The notes: a model not told the origin generated them from the letters alone. DNA of 64,000 nucleotides from Tricholomella constricta (GCA_013368375.1 JAACJP010000015.1:682001-746000); one strand, 5' to 3'; shown: positions 34,798-47,204, numbered from the stretch's first letter. Made by a program: numbers and translations.

Positions 34798-36511
34798 CTA
34801 ATTCTCATCAACCGCTATATAATCAACTAACACGCGAAAAACATCCCAGGCAGAATGAAGAGTAATTTTTGGCCTACCCACGGCAATATAGGCTGTGTTT
34901 GCAATCTCTTCGAACTCCTCATCAACATATTGCATAAGGCGCCGTCCTTCGACAGCCTCGTCGAGAAGCTGATCAAGGACATTGATGTCAATGTCAATCA
35001 GGCACGACTGACCTCCGTAGCGGTCTGGATGTCGATAGAAATCATTGGGTGTACCACCACTGGGAAGGTTCTTCTCCTGCTGACGACGGATGCGATGATT
35101 ATTTTGGGTGTCAACAAAGTCGTCGAGTTCACGTTGGATGAGCGGAAACCATATCCAATTTGACATCTCCCTAGTCACAATCAATATTGTTCAGCGCGGG
35201 TGTAGCAAAGTGAAAAATTATGACAACTTACTTGTGGACCTCATTTTGGGCCTCGTAATATGCACCGTGGATGCCCGCATAGTAGAACTGTAGAATATTC
35301 ACTCCCCATGTATGAAACAAAGGACGCCAACCACGCTCGATTGTTATATTTTTCGGACTTTCAAGAAATCTCCATGCCGGTACAAGTGCCTTTAGCAGGT
35401 CTGGAGCAAAGTGATCGCTGCACAAAGCATTCAGATTGCAAAATAGAGATACAAAAGTGATCCTTGATTCACCGAAGTGCAGAAAAAATTGAAAAGGCAT
35501 CACGGACTTCTGAACCACGGTCAGTGGAGCCCTGAACGGCCATGCCTGAGACATCATCAAACACGAACTTCATTGAGAAGCAAGACATATTTTTTACCTC
35601 CGACTTTCTTAATGCATTCCAACTGGATGACTCCAACAACGGCGGCGTACCAATTAGATGGAACCACCTTATAGTAATGCCATTTCCCAGACCACTTATC
35701 ACGGATCCCATATATATCAAATCCTGCAACACGTAACTTGTCGTGGCCATCCATAGACCACTCCTCGTCAGGCCCAATACCTGTAAGTGGCGACCGTTTG
35801 ATCTGCTTCGACACTGGCATGCGTTTGTCGAAGCTCTCATCTGCAAAGTCATGCATGACCGATTCTATTTTATTCCTGTACAACGACACATTAAAAATGA
35901 GCGAAAATTCCTAAGAAATTGAATCTCACCGAGTGATGTGCTGCCCTTTGAGTGCGAGCCGTTCCTTAATTGTCCGAGGGCCCCTGGTTTGCCTGGGGTC
36001 GTTCCCAAGCTCGTCCAGTATCATTTGAGTGGCCTCGATATCGGGTATCAGCTTCTTTCGAGAACTGCCGATGCCCGTTTCCTTGAGGTACTTCGCCAGT
36101 GTACTTCGTCTGTAATATTCAATGAAAATGGGAATCCTTGACAATGAGAAGGCCACGCACCCGATTTTATATCCATGATCATCAGCAAGCCTCTCTCTCA
36201 GTGTTTCGTACCGGGTGATGTTGTTACGATTATAACCACGAAGGATCTCCTTCAGATCTTCGGTTAGTGGAGCTGAGGGGATGTCAGTTCTGAGCGTGCA
36301 CTCATGTGCAGGGAAATCATTACTTACGGACTGCGCCGTGCTGGTTTCTACCAGTTGGATTTCTGTTGTGCATCAGCTTCCCGCCACTATCACCTGCTGC
36401 AGAATTGCGGGAAGGCAACTCGGCGACATCAGACTCCTCATCGGTTCTTTCAGGAGCATCGTTGTCCGAAGTTCGACCATCAGCGGCGCGCGGTTTGTCC
36501 TTCCCCGTCAT
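34798..36511 (-). CDS. DDE integrase-type transposase (rve-like core)
   Basis: Seven exons (36328-36511, 36161-36272, 35930-36109, 35598-35875, 35473-35545, 35232-35417, 34798-35170) join in frame to 461 aa. The N-terminus is Asp/Glu/Ser-rich. A helix-turn-helix-like region follows (LTEDLKEILRGYNRNN, LADDHGYKIGRSTLAKYL). The catalytic core shows the three acids: Asp in EEWSMDGHDKL, Asp in QGSTDRGSEV, Glu in NITIERGWRPL, with the IYGIRDKWSGKW strand between the first two. It recalls integrase-core proteins common in mushroom genomes. I cannot assign a named superfamily. The C-terminus has an NDFYRHPDRYGG segment and an acidic end. Its start is 79 bp inside the right terminal repeat. Confidence 0.78.
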
Positions 36512-36589
36512 GATGGTTTATTTCTATGTAGCACAATAGACTAGAAGAAGAATGGCAGAAAGAAATCGAATAGGCGGAGGATGGGAAAC

Positions 36590-36677
36590 CGAGGCCAAGG
36601 GTAAGTGTTTGCTGATGGGAAAAAAAAGGTCGCGTGTGAAAAATTAGACCTTGGACTCCCAGGCAACCGTACACGTG
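36590..36677 (-). repeat. Right terminal inverted repeat of the alpha-kinase transposon
   Basis: Partner of 31037-31124. Its outer end is 32 bp before the start codon of the Maf-like gene, so it probably lies in that gene's 5' leader or core promoter. Confidence 0.88.
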
Positions 36678-36709
36678 ACCACAATCGCGCCTCTTCATCG
36701 CCCACTACG

Positions 36710-37767
36710 ATGTCAAAACAAGTTCTGCCCCATGCCCTCCAACTACCAGCGATCAAAAAGCTGTCAGGAAAGCGAATTGTGCTAGCATCTAACAGTCCGA
36801 GAAGGCAAGAAATCCTTCGCACATTCGTACGTGCTGGCTTGTTCTTGCCGTATCAAGGCTTACAGGCAAACTTAGGGTCTCGCGCCAGATATTGTGCCTT
36901 CGGTATTCGAGGAGGATTTATCTCCGGATACATTTGACGATATCCACGAGTATCCGGTGGCGACGGCGACTCACAAGGCCGTAGAAGTGTACGAACGGCT
37001 TGTGGTGAGACGCTTTGTCGATCGACATTTCAAAGGTCATTGAATTTAATCTAGAGTGAGGACGCAGACAACGCGCCAGACCTGGTAATAGCTGGTGAGC
37101 TTCATACTTATCTCTACGCTTGTACGCCCAATGACGAGGCGGAAAGCCGACACGATTGTCCTGAGCCATGCTCAACCTATCACCTCGGATGTGTCCCATA
37201 CGGTGTTCCCGATTGTGGACCAAGAGCTGCTGGAAAAGCCCTCCTCCAAGGAAGACAACCTTCGAATGCTCCTTGACCTGAACGGGAATGTCTGCGAAGT
37301 GGTGACGGGCGTTACGGTCGGTAAGCATAGGAGCACTTGTCGCGATCATAATCACAGGCCTTACTCCCTAATTTACAGTATACCCGGTACTAACTGCTCC
37401 TGGATACTCGATAAAGTAACTCATACCGACCTACGGGCAAACCGAGTTACTCACCCGCATGTCTTCAAAGGTCCATCGATGAACGCACCTTGGTGTATTT
37501 CGCCGATAATCCGCAGCATGTCGTAAAAGCCTACGTCGAAAGCGGCGAAGGTGTTGACCGAGCAGGTGGTTTTGCCATTCAGGTATTTTCTTCCGGATGT
37601 TTGGTACTGTGCCCGCTGAATTGAAGGGATATCATCAGGGACTTGGAGGTCTTCTGATTCGCAAGATCGAAGGCGACTACAACAACGTGGTCGGGTTTCC
37701 TGCGGCGTCATTCTTCGCTTTCCTGGATCTTTTACTGGAAGAGGATCCGGACTTTTTGCAGGTGTAA
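36710..37767 (+). CDS. Maf/HAM1-like nucleotide pyrophosphatase (ASMTL-type Maf domain)
   Basis: Maf proteins hydrolyse non-canonical or modified nucleoside triphosphates in the cytosol. Seven exons (36710-36826, 36876-37004, 37055-37094, 37147-37320, 37379-37415, 37471-37582, 37639-37767) give 245 aa. Signatures are RIVLASNSPRRQEILRTF at the start, APDIVPSVFEEDL, VATATHKA, ADTIV after the third intron, KEDNLRMLLDLNG, GEGVDRAGGFAIQGLGG and IEGDYNNVVGFP. The start codon is 32 bp from the end of the transposon's right repeat, so the element has replaced or pushed away its native promoter. Confidence 0.9.
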
Positions 37768-40700
37768 CCAGGCTGTGGCGTTTTTCTTTTTTTTTCAGGG
37801 CTTTATTTAGACGTGCACTTGTTGGATTTTTGACTTGCTAAATGCACATCATTTTCGACAACGACATTATTTTTTTCTGACTAGTAGGATCGTGATCAGT
37901 ATCGCTGGTGCATCACAAGTCGACATCCTCGCTGTTCACATGTTTCTCGATCATTTAACGCCTTAGGCCTTTCTGGGTATGGCTCTGGAATAAATGACAC
38001 CGACGCATCTCATTTTCCGTCTGGGGTTCGCACGGCCCACGAACGTCAATAACCCCTCTGGATACGATACACACAGATTTCCTAGATGTGTTAGCCGACA
38101 GCTAGAACGATTCCCGATTCCACCATTTTGCACACACACGCCCACTTGACAGGCGTGCGTGCACCTCGTTCTCACCCGTACCCTTCTCACCGACGCCGAC
38201 CTTGGCGACCTGTGATCGATTGACACAGAAGTCTACTTACACAGCATTGACAAGCCGACAAGCCCCTACAATCCTTCACAATCGATATGTCGTGCCAGTG
38301 GGGTATCGCGGCCCGCTTGTCTCCGTGCGTCGCGTGGATGCCACGACTTCAGACCCTTGGGGAAATCGTGATGCAGACGGAGAGAGACAGCTCGCATTCT
38401 TTAGAGTTGCGTCCAAGGGATCAAAGCCTTTCACGATGTTGATGTCTATTTCGGTGTACACGATAAGTATTTGTCCCTTGGATCCTAATCGTCAGCTTCA
38501 TTCGCATTTCACACAAGCCTCTTTACATTGAAAAATCAGCTTCTATATGATGCGTCCGCGTCGGCTCAATATTACAGGCGCCAACGGATCTAAGCCCCGT
38601 TCAACGATCTTTCTACTTTATGTAGTTAGGTACGGACTTCTGTGGGCCCTCCATGTGGGCGCGTTCCTGCTTTCATACGATCGAGAGCGATCGAAACCGA
38701 TACATCCTGAATCATTGATTGACGAGCGAGCGAGCCATCGAAGGAGTCCGGAGTCGACTCGGTGAAATTTCGAATTGAATTGAATATCTCGAATCCGAGC
38801 CAGAAAACCCGAAGAATCGAGCTGACCCGCATCATGATCAGGTAAGTTAAAGTAGTCCGGAAGGGGGAGCGCCCAATGCAATAATACTTTTGATATAAGA
38901 TAGAAAAAGGAATACTGACCACAAGTTGTGCCTGTGGAGATGTTCCCTTTCGGATGTCCGAGGCCTTCGTCACGAGCAAGCATTTGTAACTTTAAGCAAG
39001 TGCAAGTCACGGTGCGTCTGTGTCATCCAGATGATATGTAAGTTCTTACAAACGCGTCAAAGACATTGGTCCCGCCGTTGTGCACGCACGCGCGCACCCA
39101 CACACACTCGCTCGCTTGATTGTAGAATCGCCGAGTTGATTTCATGTCGGGCGAGTACGTGAGTTTACGAAAGTCATTGGTGAGCTATTACTAGACGGTT
39201 TGTCCATTAAGGACTCCGAGATCCAAGGAGGTGATTCAAGGGCTGGCCACAGTTCTTTAAGATACTAAGCTGTGATCTCGGTGCTCGCAAAACGAACGCG
39301 GAGTAAATATCCAACACGACAGAGAAGCAATAAACGCACCTCCGTTCCATCGCGATGCGGTCAGGACGACGCACGAGGTCGGAAAAATTCACGGTAGTGC
39401 CTTCAAGGGAATATCGTCGTCGGTGGCCAACATCGATTACGAGGTTTTGGGGCAGTACATGATACCTTTTTGAGACAGACCGGTGTCGGAAACGTGGATA
39501 ATGGAGAATTCACATCTGAGGTCAGTGTGCATTTGTTGCTCATTGATTACTGAGATCGAGCGTGGAGATCCGTGAGAGGCATTTAATACCAACCTATAAG
39601 CTTGCGTTATGCGATAAGCGAATCTGGGGATGATGTGGTTTCGGGCTGCTGATCAAAACAACCCAGCGCTAAAAGACCTCGGGGCTCTGTGGGTGTGTAC
39701 GGTCTATGAAATTCTTTGAAGCAACATTCGTGTGCAATAGATCTTGATCAATTGGTTCGGCGGAGAAATAAATGATTTCTTCTGTCAGTCTGCTTTTTTT
39801 TTTTTGGGTTCTGATTGCAATTGCGATAAGCGAAAATAGAATGTAAAACTCCATACCATTCGTTCACTGTGCCATTCCGTGAGCGTTTTGTACAAGGTCC
39901 AGCTGTGGACAGCGACTGAATTAGTGTGGTTTAGATTAGATTAGATTGACGGATGGTCAACGGTTCGAGTCCTCCCTCTTCACCTCATCACGTCAGATAA
40001 CAAGTTCAATTCAGCTCGAGTACGAGACCTAGAGCAGAATCTCCAAGGCTATATCACTGGGTTCCGCATGGAATATGTGGAGGACGTTAAAAATGGGAGA
40101 GAAAGCGCTGACGCCGATAAACTGAAGGAAAATACTTTTTCAGAAATCTCAGCGATGTCTGCAATATTATTCGCGACGCTATAGTCTTACCAGACCAGCA
40201 TTATCTACTCTATTCTGACAGGCTATTCAACAGGGTGTCAGATACGCTGATAAAAAAACCCACGAGGAGCCTCAAGGATTCTTTTAGGCATTCCGATGCT
40301 CTTCCCGAGGTGCGAGGTTTAGCGAAAGTATCGAGAATATCTTAGTGCGTTGGTTCAAAAAAGTACCTACTCTGATCAGTTTGCTAATTCTATTATAACG
40401 ACTGCTCAGATTTTGACGGCCACGGCCCCGTGTAGGGGCTGCTTCACATCTTCAAATATACTGGGCAATTTGTCGGTCCCTCCTACAAATATAAAGCACA
40501 ATCTTTAGCACGAGCAAGGTCACCACACCTGCACCCTTCCTCCAGCCGTCTGCCGCGCTTCAAGTCCGAACCAGCCGCTTCCGCAATCCCCTCGACACTC
40601 GCCGCGAACTTCGTCTGCGAGATCGCAAAAATCTTCATCTACAACCCCATCCGCGCCCAAATCTGCTTTATGGGCGCTTGCCTCGCCATCCCTAGCGCCG

Positions 40701-41182
40701 GAGGAGAGTCATGACTTCCTTCCTGCAGCATCACCTTCACGACGCCCCCTCCTTCGCCTTTCTCTTAAAGGCAACACTATGAACGCCATGTAACCATCGA
40801 TGAACGCAACCTTACCTTCGCCGAGGACACTCGCATCAAGTTGTTTGCATAATGCGCAGTTCCCAGAAGCGGCAGGTGCCCAGGTCTGCGCGCTGGCCAA
40901 TGTACACCATGTCATTCAGGCCATAGTAGGATGGCTTGGGACTCGGAGTATCACGCTTTGCCATCCATTGTTCTGGTGAATGGTTGTTCGCCGCGTGGCC
41001 AGCTCTATGCTACCATCTACCGCTTTGGCGGTACAATGGGTGTCCCCTGGCCATACCTTCATATAGTTTGTTGTACTGGCTGGCCACTTTCTTTATAACG
41101 CCCCGCTTTTTCTCAGTCAAAACCACAACTCTTCCTCGAACATCCCAACTCCTCTTCTTTCCCTCTGCCTTTGAACACGCCA
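37768..41182. other. Gene-poor region, no supported gene
   Basis: These 3.4 kb contain only short open frames with no recognisable domain. Near 40010-40330 one plus-strand reading (RNLSDVCNIIRDAIVLPDQH) and near 40520-40900 another (ASAIPSTLAANFVCEIAKIF) have coding-like composition but are broken by stops, so decayed gene pieces are possible. A TTAGA microsatellite lies near 39930-39946. Confidence 0.45.
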
Positions 41183-42327
41183 ATGGACATGCAAAATATT
41201 CACATCGCGACTACCATTCAATTACCATGCAGCGACGAGGTACAATATCTCCTCCCAATTGCACTCCCGACCCTCTTACCGTTCACCTTGACCTTGACCC
41301 CGCCTCATCCTGACGGCGCCGCGGCAAGGGCAACCGATCACCTGGATGGCAAAGATAATCATGCGGTTCCTTCACTTTTATTCGACTCCAGGCTGGCTCC
41401 TAGATCGTACAGGGCTCTCAGCCCTCTGTCGTCCCCTCTTCTGAAGCTGCCACTTCCATTCCTGCCCGCATCCGCCTCCCCGGCACCCCGCCGCACACTC
41501 AAGCACCTGGCTGTACCTTCTTTCACCTCTCCCGCCTTTGACTCTATATCCAGTTCAGACTCAGACCTGAGTGACGACACGGCGAACTTGGACGCTCTTT
41601 TCCTGCCCCCTCTTATCTCTTGCCCAAGGCTAGACTCCGACGCAGATTCCACCTCGTATTCCAGCAACGAGAGATTGGAAGCTGGCTCCTACTCCAGCTT
41701 TAACTCCAAACGCGCCCGCACGCCTGTATTTATTCCGCCGCCCTATCATGGGGAGAAAGATCACCACGATGACGATGAATACGATGGATTCCGTGCGTAC
41801 TTTGGCGACGATGAGGATAGCCTTGCATCCGACTCCGACGTTGGCTGGGAGGCAGACGAGAGCTCCTACGACGCAGGGATAGAAGCCTATGACTGTTTCG
41901 TGTGGCTTGATGGTGATTTGCCTTGTCTCTTTGCACATGAGGACTATGGAAGCGACGTATGTTAACTGTTCTTGCGTCACGGTGTCGCCTGAAGTGATCT
42001 GACATCACATCTATTCACAGGATCTTGATAATGATGAAGCTCGCTTTACCTCTTCCGGGCCTTCCTGGACTCGAATGCTTGACTGTGACGACGAGGTACG
42101 GCTGTTCGTCGATATACCTTGCTTTGCAATAACGCTAACGAAATTCGTTCCAGGATTGGGAGTTGCTATGTAAATCCTTGAGAGCGGTGAAGAGCCTCCT
42201 GCAAAATTTCCTAGAAAATGATGAGAGCGACTCCTATGATGGTGACTTTGAAGATGAAGGCATCTTCGATGACGAGTTACGTCGTGTGGCGAGGTACTAT
42301 ACTACCGCGTCTTGCTTGCATTTCTAG
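41183..42327 (+). CDS. Acidic, Ser/Asp-rich hypothetical protein (340 aa)
   Basis: Three exons (41183-41956, 42021-42095, 42154-42327) join in frame. The first third is Pro/Leu/Ser-rich, the rest is rich in Asp, Ser and Glu with runs such as SISSSDSDLSDDTANLD and DHHDDDEYDGFRAYFGDDED. No domain is recognised. The protein looks largely disordered. It is next to a second acidic gene (43581-45117) of similar style, with exons that also end in D-D-E or D codons before the intron. The two may be distant relatives. Confidence 0.6.
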
Positions 42328-43580
42328 AACCTAAAAACGACACATGAATTACTGACATTACACTTACCGACCACTGTAGCCCTTCCACTCGTTTCCTTTT
42401 CTCTACTTAAAGTCTCCATTAGTTAACCTCTATCTCATACCGCTCCTTTATCGTGTTGTCTTCATCTTATCTTGACTACTGTCTGTGCACTGTCCTCAAT
42501 CAGTACTTACAGAAAATACTTACTTCAATCCCAACTCTTCGAATCCCTTTCCGAAGTGCTTCATTTGGCCCCCGGTTGACATATACAAGTCAACGGGCTG
42601 GTTTGAGTCGGACGATCGTCCGATACTCGTGTCGTTGGAGAATGGACAAGTATCTGGCGATCAAAAGCTGAAGGCCTCGTCTTTCGGGCTCAGCAACGAG
42701 CCTGGCTTAAATGTCTTGAACACTTTGGGGCTCCAAGTTCGAAGTTGGGAGCGCTTGAGAGTTAGTATCCTATTATGACGCGGAATCATCGCAAGCTTGA
42801 AGGGGACGACGAGTCAAAGGAGTTTGCAAAATGCCTGATGCACGCGAACGTCACTCCATGTGATGTGACAAATCGTGGCAGATCTTTATTGTACCCAGAC
42901 CGCGAAAACACTCGGCAGCTCTCTTGTTCGACATTTTCCTCCATCGCTCAGATTCAGGACCACACCTACCTGAAATGCCTCTTGTCGGGTCTCTATCTCG
43001 CTTATTCCAACTGCTGGCTCTTGGCATCTTTGGGGACTCAGACTTGGCGGAATGCACCGTGTCAGATGTTCGATGTCGTAGTTGCAGAGCGGGGAGGAAT
43101 CGTTGTATACTTGTCAGCCAGCCGGTAAACGACGAAAACCGAAGCTCTACCCGACGAAGCGATGCATAAACCTGAGGTCGTGGCGTTTTTATAATAATTC
43201 TGAAGCTCCAGGAAAAATCACCGTGATGACAAGCCCATTTTGGCGGGTGCTGCGTGATGTGACCAGTATCGATCGAAGTCTCAATGGCGGCAGCGTTCGC
43301 AGGTGCATGTTCCTAGCATTATAATGAGACTTCAAAGGAATAGGCAACCTCTCAGACGCACATTTGATCCCTTCCCTTCAACCGACTCTGGCACATACGA
43401 GATTAGGCCAAATCCGTCCAACGATTCTCCGCGCACATGTTTGGCCAGCCTTTAACGGAGAACAATGGGATTTCGAGTCCCGACTATGGCCCCTTACCCG
43501 ATGGACTGCCGCTATAAAAGCCACCAGGTCCGATCGTGGCTCTTTGAACCTGTCTCCACCTCCCACACCATACCACCAGC
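42328..43580. other. Intergenic between the two acidic-protein genes
   Basis: Short frames only, no recognised content. A likely core promoter with CTATAAAAG lies at about 43510-43520, roughly 65 bp upstream of the next start codon. Confidence 0.45.
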
Positions 43581-45117
43581 ATGTCGCTGTTTGAGTCTAC
43601 GACTGCGGACGCGGCCCCGGACTTAACATTCCGTCATGATGAATCTGCTTTGTGTGTTCGTGGGCAGGCCACCGGTGATGTTCATGCACAGGCCAATGTC
43701 GACAGGCCCGCACCGTTGTCGAAGCTCGACATGTCTGAATTATTTTTTGATTTAAACACGACAACCTCTGATGGAGACGACTTATCGTCGGAGTCGCTTT
43801 ATACAAGCGATGACGAGGTTGGATGCTTTCTTACTATCCTGTCTGGACATGTTTCTTACGTGCGACATCGATAGCGTGAAGACGAAGAGATACATGAATA
43901 CGAAGACTTGACGGATGAGGACGACTGCCTTCTCGGGCTGTCATATGCCTGGCCGGAGGACGATGTCATGCAGATCCATCCTGATGCCGACATTATCGAG
44001 GCTCTAGCCGATGGCAATGTGGCGCTGGAAATCTCTTTCGATGCATCTCGGGCATCCGTCTCTGACGATTACTATCGACTCCTGGACCAACAACTTCGAG
44101 AACTTTTACTGGACGATTCAGCTACTATATCAGCAGTTGATTCAAGCGAGGCCCCCAACCAACGTGGTTATATAGACAAGGTATACTCCGGCGATGAATC
44201 AAACTTTGCTTCTGGAGGCGATGTGGTAGCCGCCCCGCCTTCTGCCGCAATTCGTCCAATATACCATTACGAGATCACTGCTGCGGACAAGGCGTTCGAA
44301 CGACCATATGTCGAGTCACTTCGCCACCATGCAAAGGCTGATGTCGAAGGCGAGGACGATCGCACTCCGGATTCCTCCACTCCGAGCGACTCCAACGACC
44401 TCTTGATAGAAAAATATTTAGTCTCAGCCACGCCTACCTATAGCTATAAAAGTGTGGCGGGCTCAGGTGCACGCACATCTACTGCTGCATCATCCCTTTC
44501 ATACAGCTTGCCCATTTCTAACTCGGGCTTTGGTCACTTTGGCGCTCTGAACGTCAAATATAATTATCAGGCGGATGACTCTTCACACTGCGACGACGGC
44601 GAGGATGACCAGTCATCGTACAGCGGTCAGACCAATCATTCTGGTGATGAAAGTGACGGGTCAGCTTATCACGAGGTCCGTCTATTTCCCCATTATCTGC
44701 TTTGCCTGCGTGTTGTTGAATGATCATTGGCTTGCAGGACTCTGCGGACGAAGACGCTGATGAGGAGGCTGACGAAGAGGAGTCGCAGTTCGCCTCTGAA
44801 ACTGAGAACTGTGATTCGGAAGTTGATAGCGAGGAACATGTCTCCTTCGACGCAGACGAGTTGACCGAGAATGATACTCGTTCTCTCCAAGCACAAGCAC
44901 ATGGACAAATTGTGGTTTGGCCCTGTCCCGACTGGGAACTCGACGCCGACGATGGGAGTGCAGATCATGACGAGGTCAGTGACAGCTGGAACAATACTTC
45001 TACGCTACTGACTCTTTGACTCTGCAGCGGTTGTTTGATGTCAGTGGCGATGATAATGGCGACGACGATAACGACTTTGCGTACAAACGGCCTGCTATTC
45101 GTGCTCGAGGGCTTTAG
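43581..45117 (+). CDS. Acidic, disordered hypothetical protein (454 aa)
   Basis: Four exons (43581-43817, 43875-44675, 44738-44974, 45028-45117) join in frame. Composition is dominated by Asp, Ser, Glu and Tyr, with stretches such as DEDADEEADEEESQ and DDNGDDDNDFAYKRP. There is no signal peptide, membrane segment or domain I recognise. Three of the exons end in the codon GAG directly before the intron (SDDE, YHE, HDE), a regular pattern. The last exon and its 3' flank are duplicated at about 47268-47415 with the second BTB gene. Confidence 0.68.
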
Positions 45118-45502
45118 AGGCTCCCAGTATAGTTGCTATCCTGTGTGGCTAAATCAGGTAGTTTTAGTCGTCCATGAGATTGCCTTGTTAAAACGGCAAC
45201 CGTGAAAAGCTCTCCGTTTTGTTACAAAAATACTCGATGGTTATATATTCGTTGAGATTTCTTTAGGCTTTTGTTAAATCATTTTTGCTGCATTGTCACG
45301 CGCAATCATGCCACAGCCACAAGGCGTTGGATTACCTCCAAATACCATTTAATTTGGGTTACCGATTGGTGGGCGCGGCGAAGGGGCTGTTTCGGGGTAT
45401 TTCAGTGTAGACGAGTCCGTTGTAATTTTGAGAATTGCGGTTCGAAAGTTCTCAAGTCCGACGCCCCAAAAGGGGGCCGAAACTCAAGCTAACTATGAGG
45501 GA

Positions 45503-46546
45503 CTATGTAGGAAACCTATATCTGCGCCTGGCCAAGGTTGTCTCTACTTGTGGCTGGGGATCAGTGAGAAACTGCGTGAAAGCGGGTATCCCTTGGATCC
45601 GTTTGATAAACTTCACGTTCCACTCTTGCATCTCCTTTACGCAGCAGTCCGAGTCGTTACGGCCAGTGCGCATCACCGCATTCAAATCCTCCTCCCGCGG
45701 CACACCCGGAAATTTCAATGCGCTTTCAACAACATTCGCCCAATGTGTGAGCCATACTGTACAATTGCCCCTATGGGAGCTGGAATATTCCTTGATGTTA
45801 TCGAGTTCATGTTTCCACGTAGCATAATAGCGCCACTGTTCACCGAGCCGTAAGGTTAATTTTATCACTCGTGGAAAATGAGGGACACACCCATGCATGG
45901 ACGACTTCAGGAGAGACCGTCTTTACTCCCTGCGCCATTTCAGCCAGCGTAACATATGTCGCAGCTTGATCACTCAAGGCTGCGTAGTCATGTTTGAAAG
46001 AATAGTCAAGAATCTCGAGCGCGTGCTTGGGCAGAGTCTTTCTGCATAGATCAATTCAAGAGAGCGCTTGAGTCAAGATTGTATAACTAGTAGTTAATAG
46101 TTACGCACGTCATCATCGAAGCACAGATCTGCTGCGCCGGATACACCATGTACTTCTCCACTGCCTCAGACAGCTGTGCGAGTACATTGAAATCAAGTTT
46201 TGCCAAAGAGGGTTGCCGTCGTGGATACACAAATTGGAATAGAAGCTCAAGGACCGCCGCGTTCTCAGGCAGATCGATGATGGGCACTTCATTGCCCTGG
46301 GCAAACTCTCGTGGTGGGAAACCCCCTGTCGTCGTCTTCAGATTCTTCGAGTGAATGTGGAAGCCGACATCGTCAGAGGAGCGAAATAGCAGATCTGCGT
46401 CGGGGGCATTGACTGCCAGATCGATAAAGATCAGCTCGAGCAGATATTGTGAAGAGAAAGTAATTACAGATTCCAGATGTTCCAGCCGGGACAACAGGCT
46501 GATCTACGTTCCGGGAGGGAGCGGAGGAGAGCACGGTCTGTCTCAT
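45503..46546 (-). CDS. BTB/POZ domain protein, tandem copy 1
   Basis: Four exons: an N-terminal exon from MRQTVLSSAPS, a 55-nt intron whose acceptor precedes NAPDADLLFRSSDDVGFH, then the BTB body (FHIHSKNLKTTTGGFPPREF, AAVLELLFQFVYPRRQPSL, LAQLSEAVEKYMVYPAQQIC), then TLPKHALEILDYSFKHDY..AW spliced to WRYYATWKHELDNI and the C-terminal Cys/Trp region to RRRYRFPT. This is the typical mushroom BTB layout. No disruption was found. Function is unknown. Upstream in-frame Met codons exist, but MRQTV aligns with the start of copy 2. Confidence 0.8.
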
Positions 46547-47204
46547 TGCTTCAAGACGTGAGTAGTGGAAGGCAAGGTGCGAATGGTCTGCCTCGTGCGG
46601 TTCTGAAGTACGACCATCCCACGTTACTGTAAAGTTGTGATAAGCGCTCGCTCGATAGGCGCTAAATTTGCGAAGCAATTGCATGCATGAATCAAACACA
46701 CATGTACTTGCATGTAGCCGTCAACACTTATTCGACTTCCGCTGCACCGTGATGAAACGAAATCAGGCGATGAGAATGCACACCCTGGTTTGTCCAGAGG
46801 AACGAGGCGAATTTCGAAAAATAAATGCCGTCAACAGCGAATCGTGATCAAGTATGATTACAATCTGAATATGCTGGGTATGAGGGACTGTGCTTAAAAA
46901 TCGATAAGTCACGCTATCTTACGCGTTGTATAATTGATTGTTGCACTCGAACCTGGGGAGGAGTCCTTGTTTGGAACAGCACCTCCATTTTTACAGTCGG
47001 ACTTGGTTCGCCGTTGAGCAGGGATCCGGCGTGCACGAGCAGTACAAGGTGTAATTCGCAGCGAGCGGTTGAATGGGCTATCATGTATTGATGTAAATAC
47101 CTAAACATATTAGTCTACAGCAGTATCAGTAAGAAATTCAGTAAAGTACTTACATGAACGAGCTCAGCAAGGTGCCGACGAGCATTTGGGGTGCTGATGG
47201 TGCC
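46547..47204. other. Intergenic, 5' flank of BTB copy 1 (duplicated)
   Basis: Much of 46560-46900 is clearly similar to 48740-49060 upstream of BTB copy 2, including the shared ACACATGTACTTGCATGTAG segment. No separate gene is seen. Confidence 0.6.

Larger units (their letters stand above)
31037..36677. mobile_element. 5.6 kb TIR transposon carrying a DDE integrase-type transposase and an alpha-kinase-like gene
   Basis: A sequence of about 88 bp at 31037-31124 is repeated in reverse complement at 36590-36677, with only a one-base poly-T length change and one substitution. Both outer ends contain GTGTACGGTTGCCTGGGAG. The flanks are palindromic (CACGTGTAC), so the target duplication is ambiguous: a 4-bp ACGT with ends GTACGG...CCGTAC, or 2-bp CG with ends TGTACGG, both fit. 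Inside are a plus-strand alpha-kinase-like gene (32337-34651) and a minus-strand DDE transposase gene (34798-36511), convergent and 146 bp apart, plus a nested MITE. Both frames are intact. The element separates HUS1 from the Maf-like gene, which were probably divergent neighbours. Confidence 0.82.

Noticed and set aside
39900..39990. tRNA-like B-box GGTTCGAGTCC
   Set aside because: The B-box matches the tRNA consensus but the T-stem pairs poorly, there is no A-box at the right distance and no acceptor stem closes the structure.
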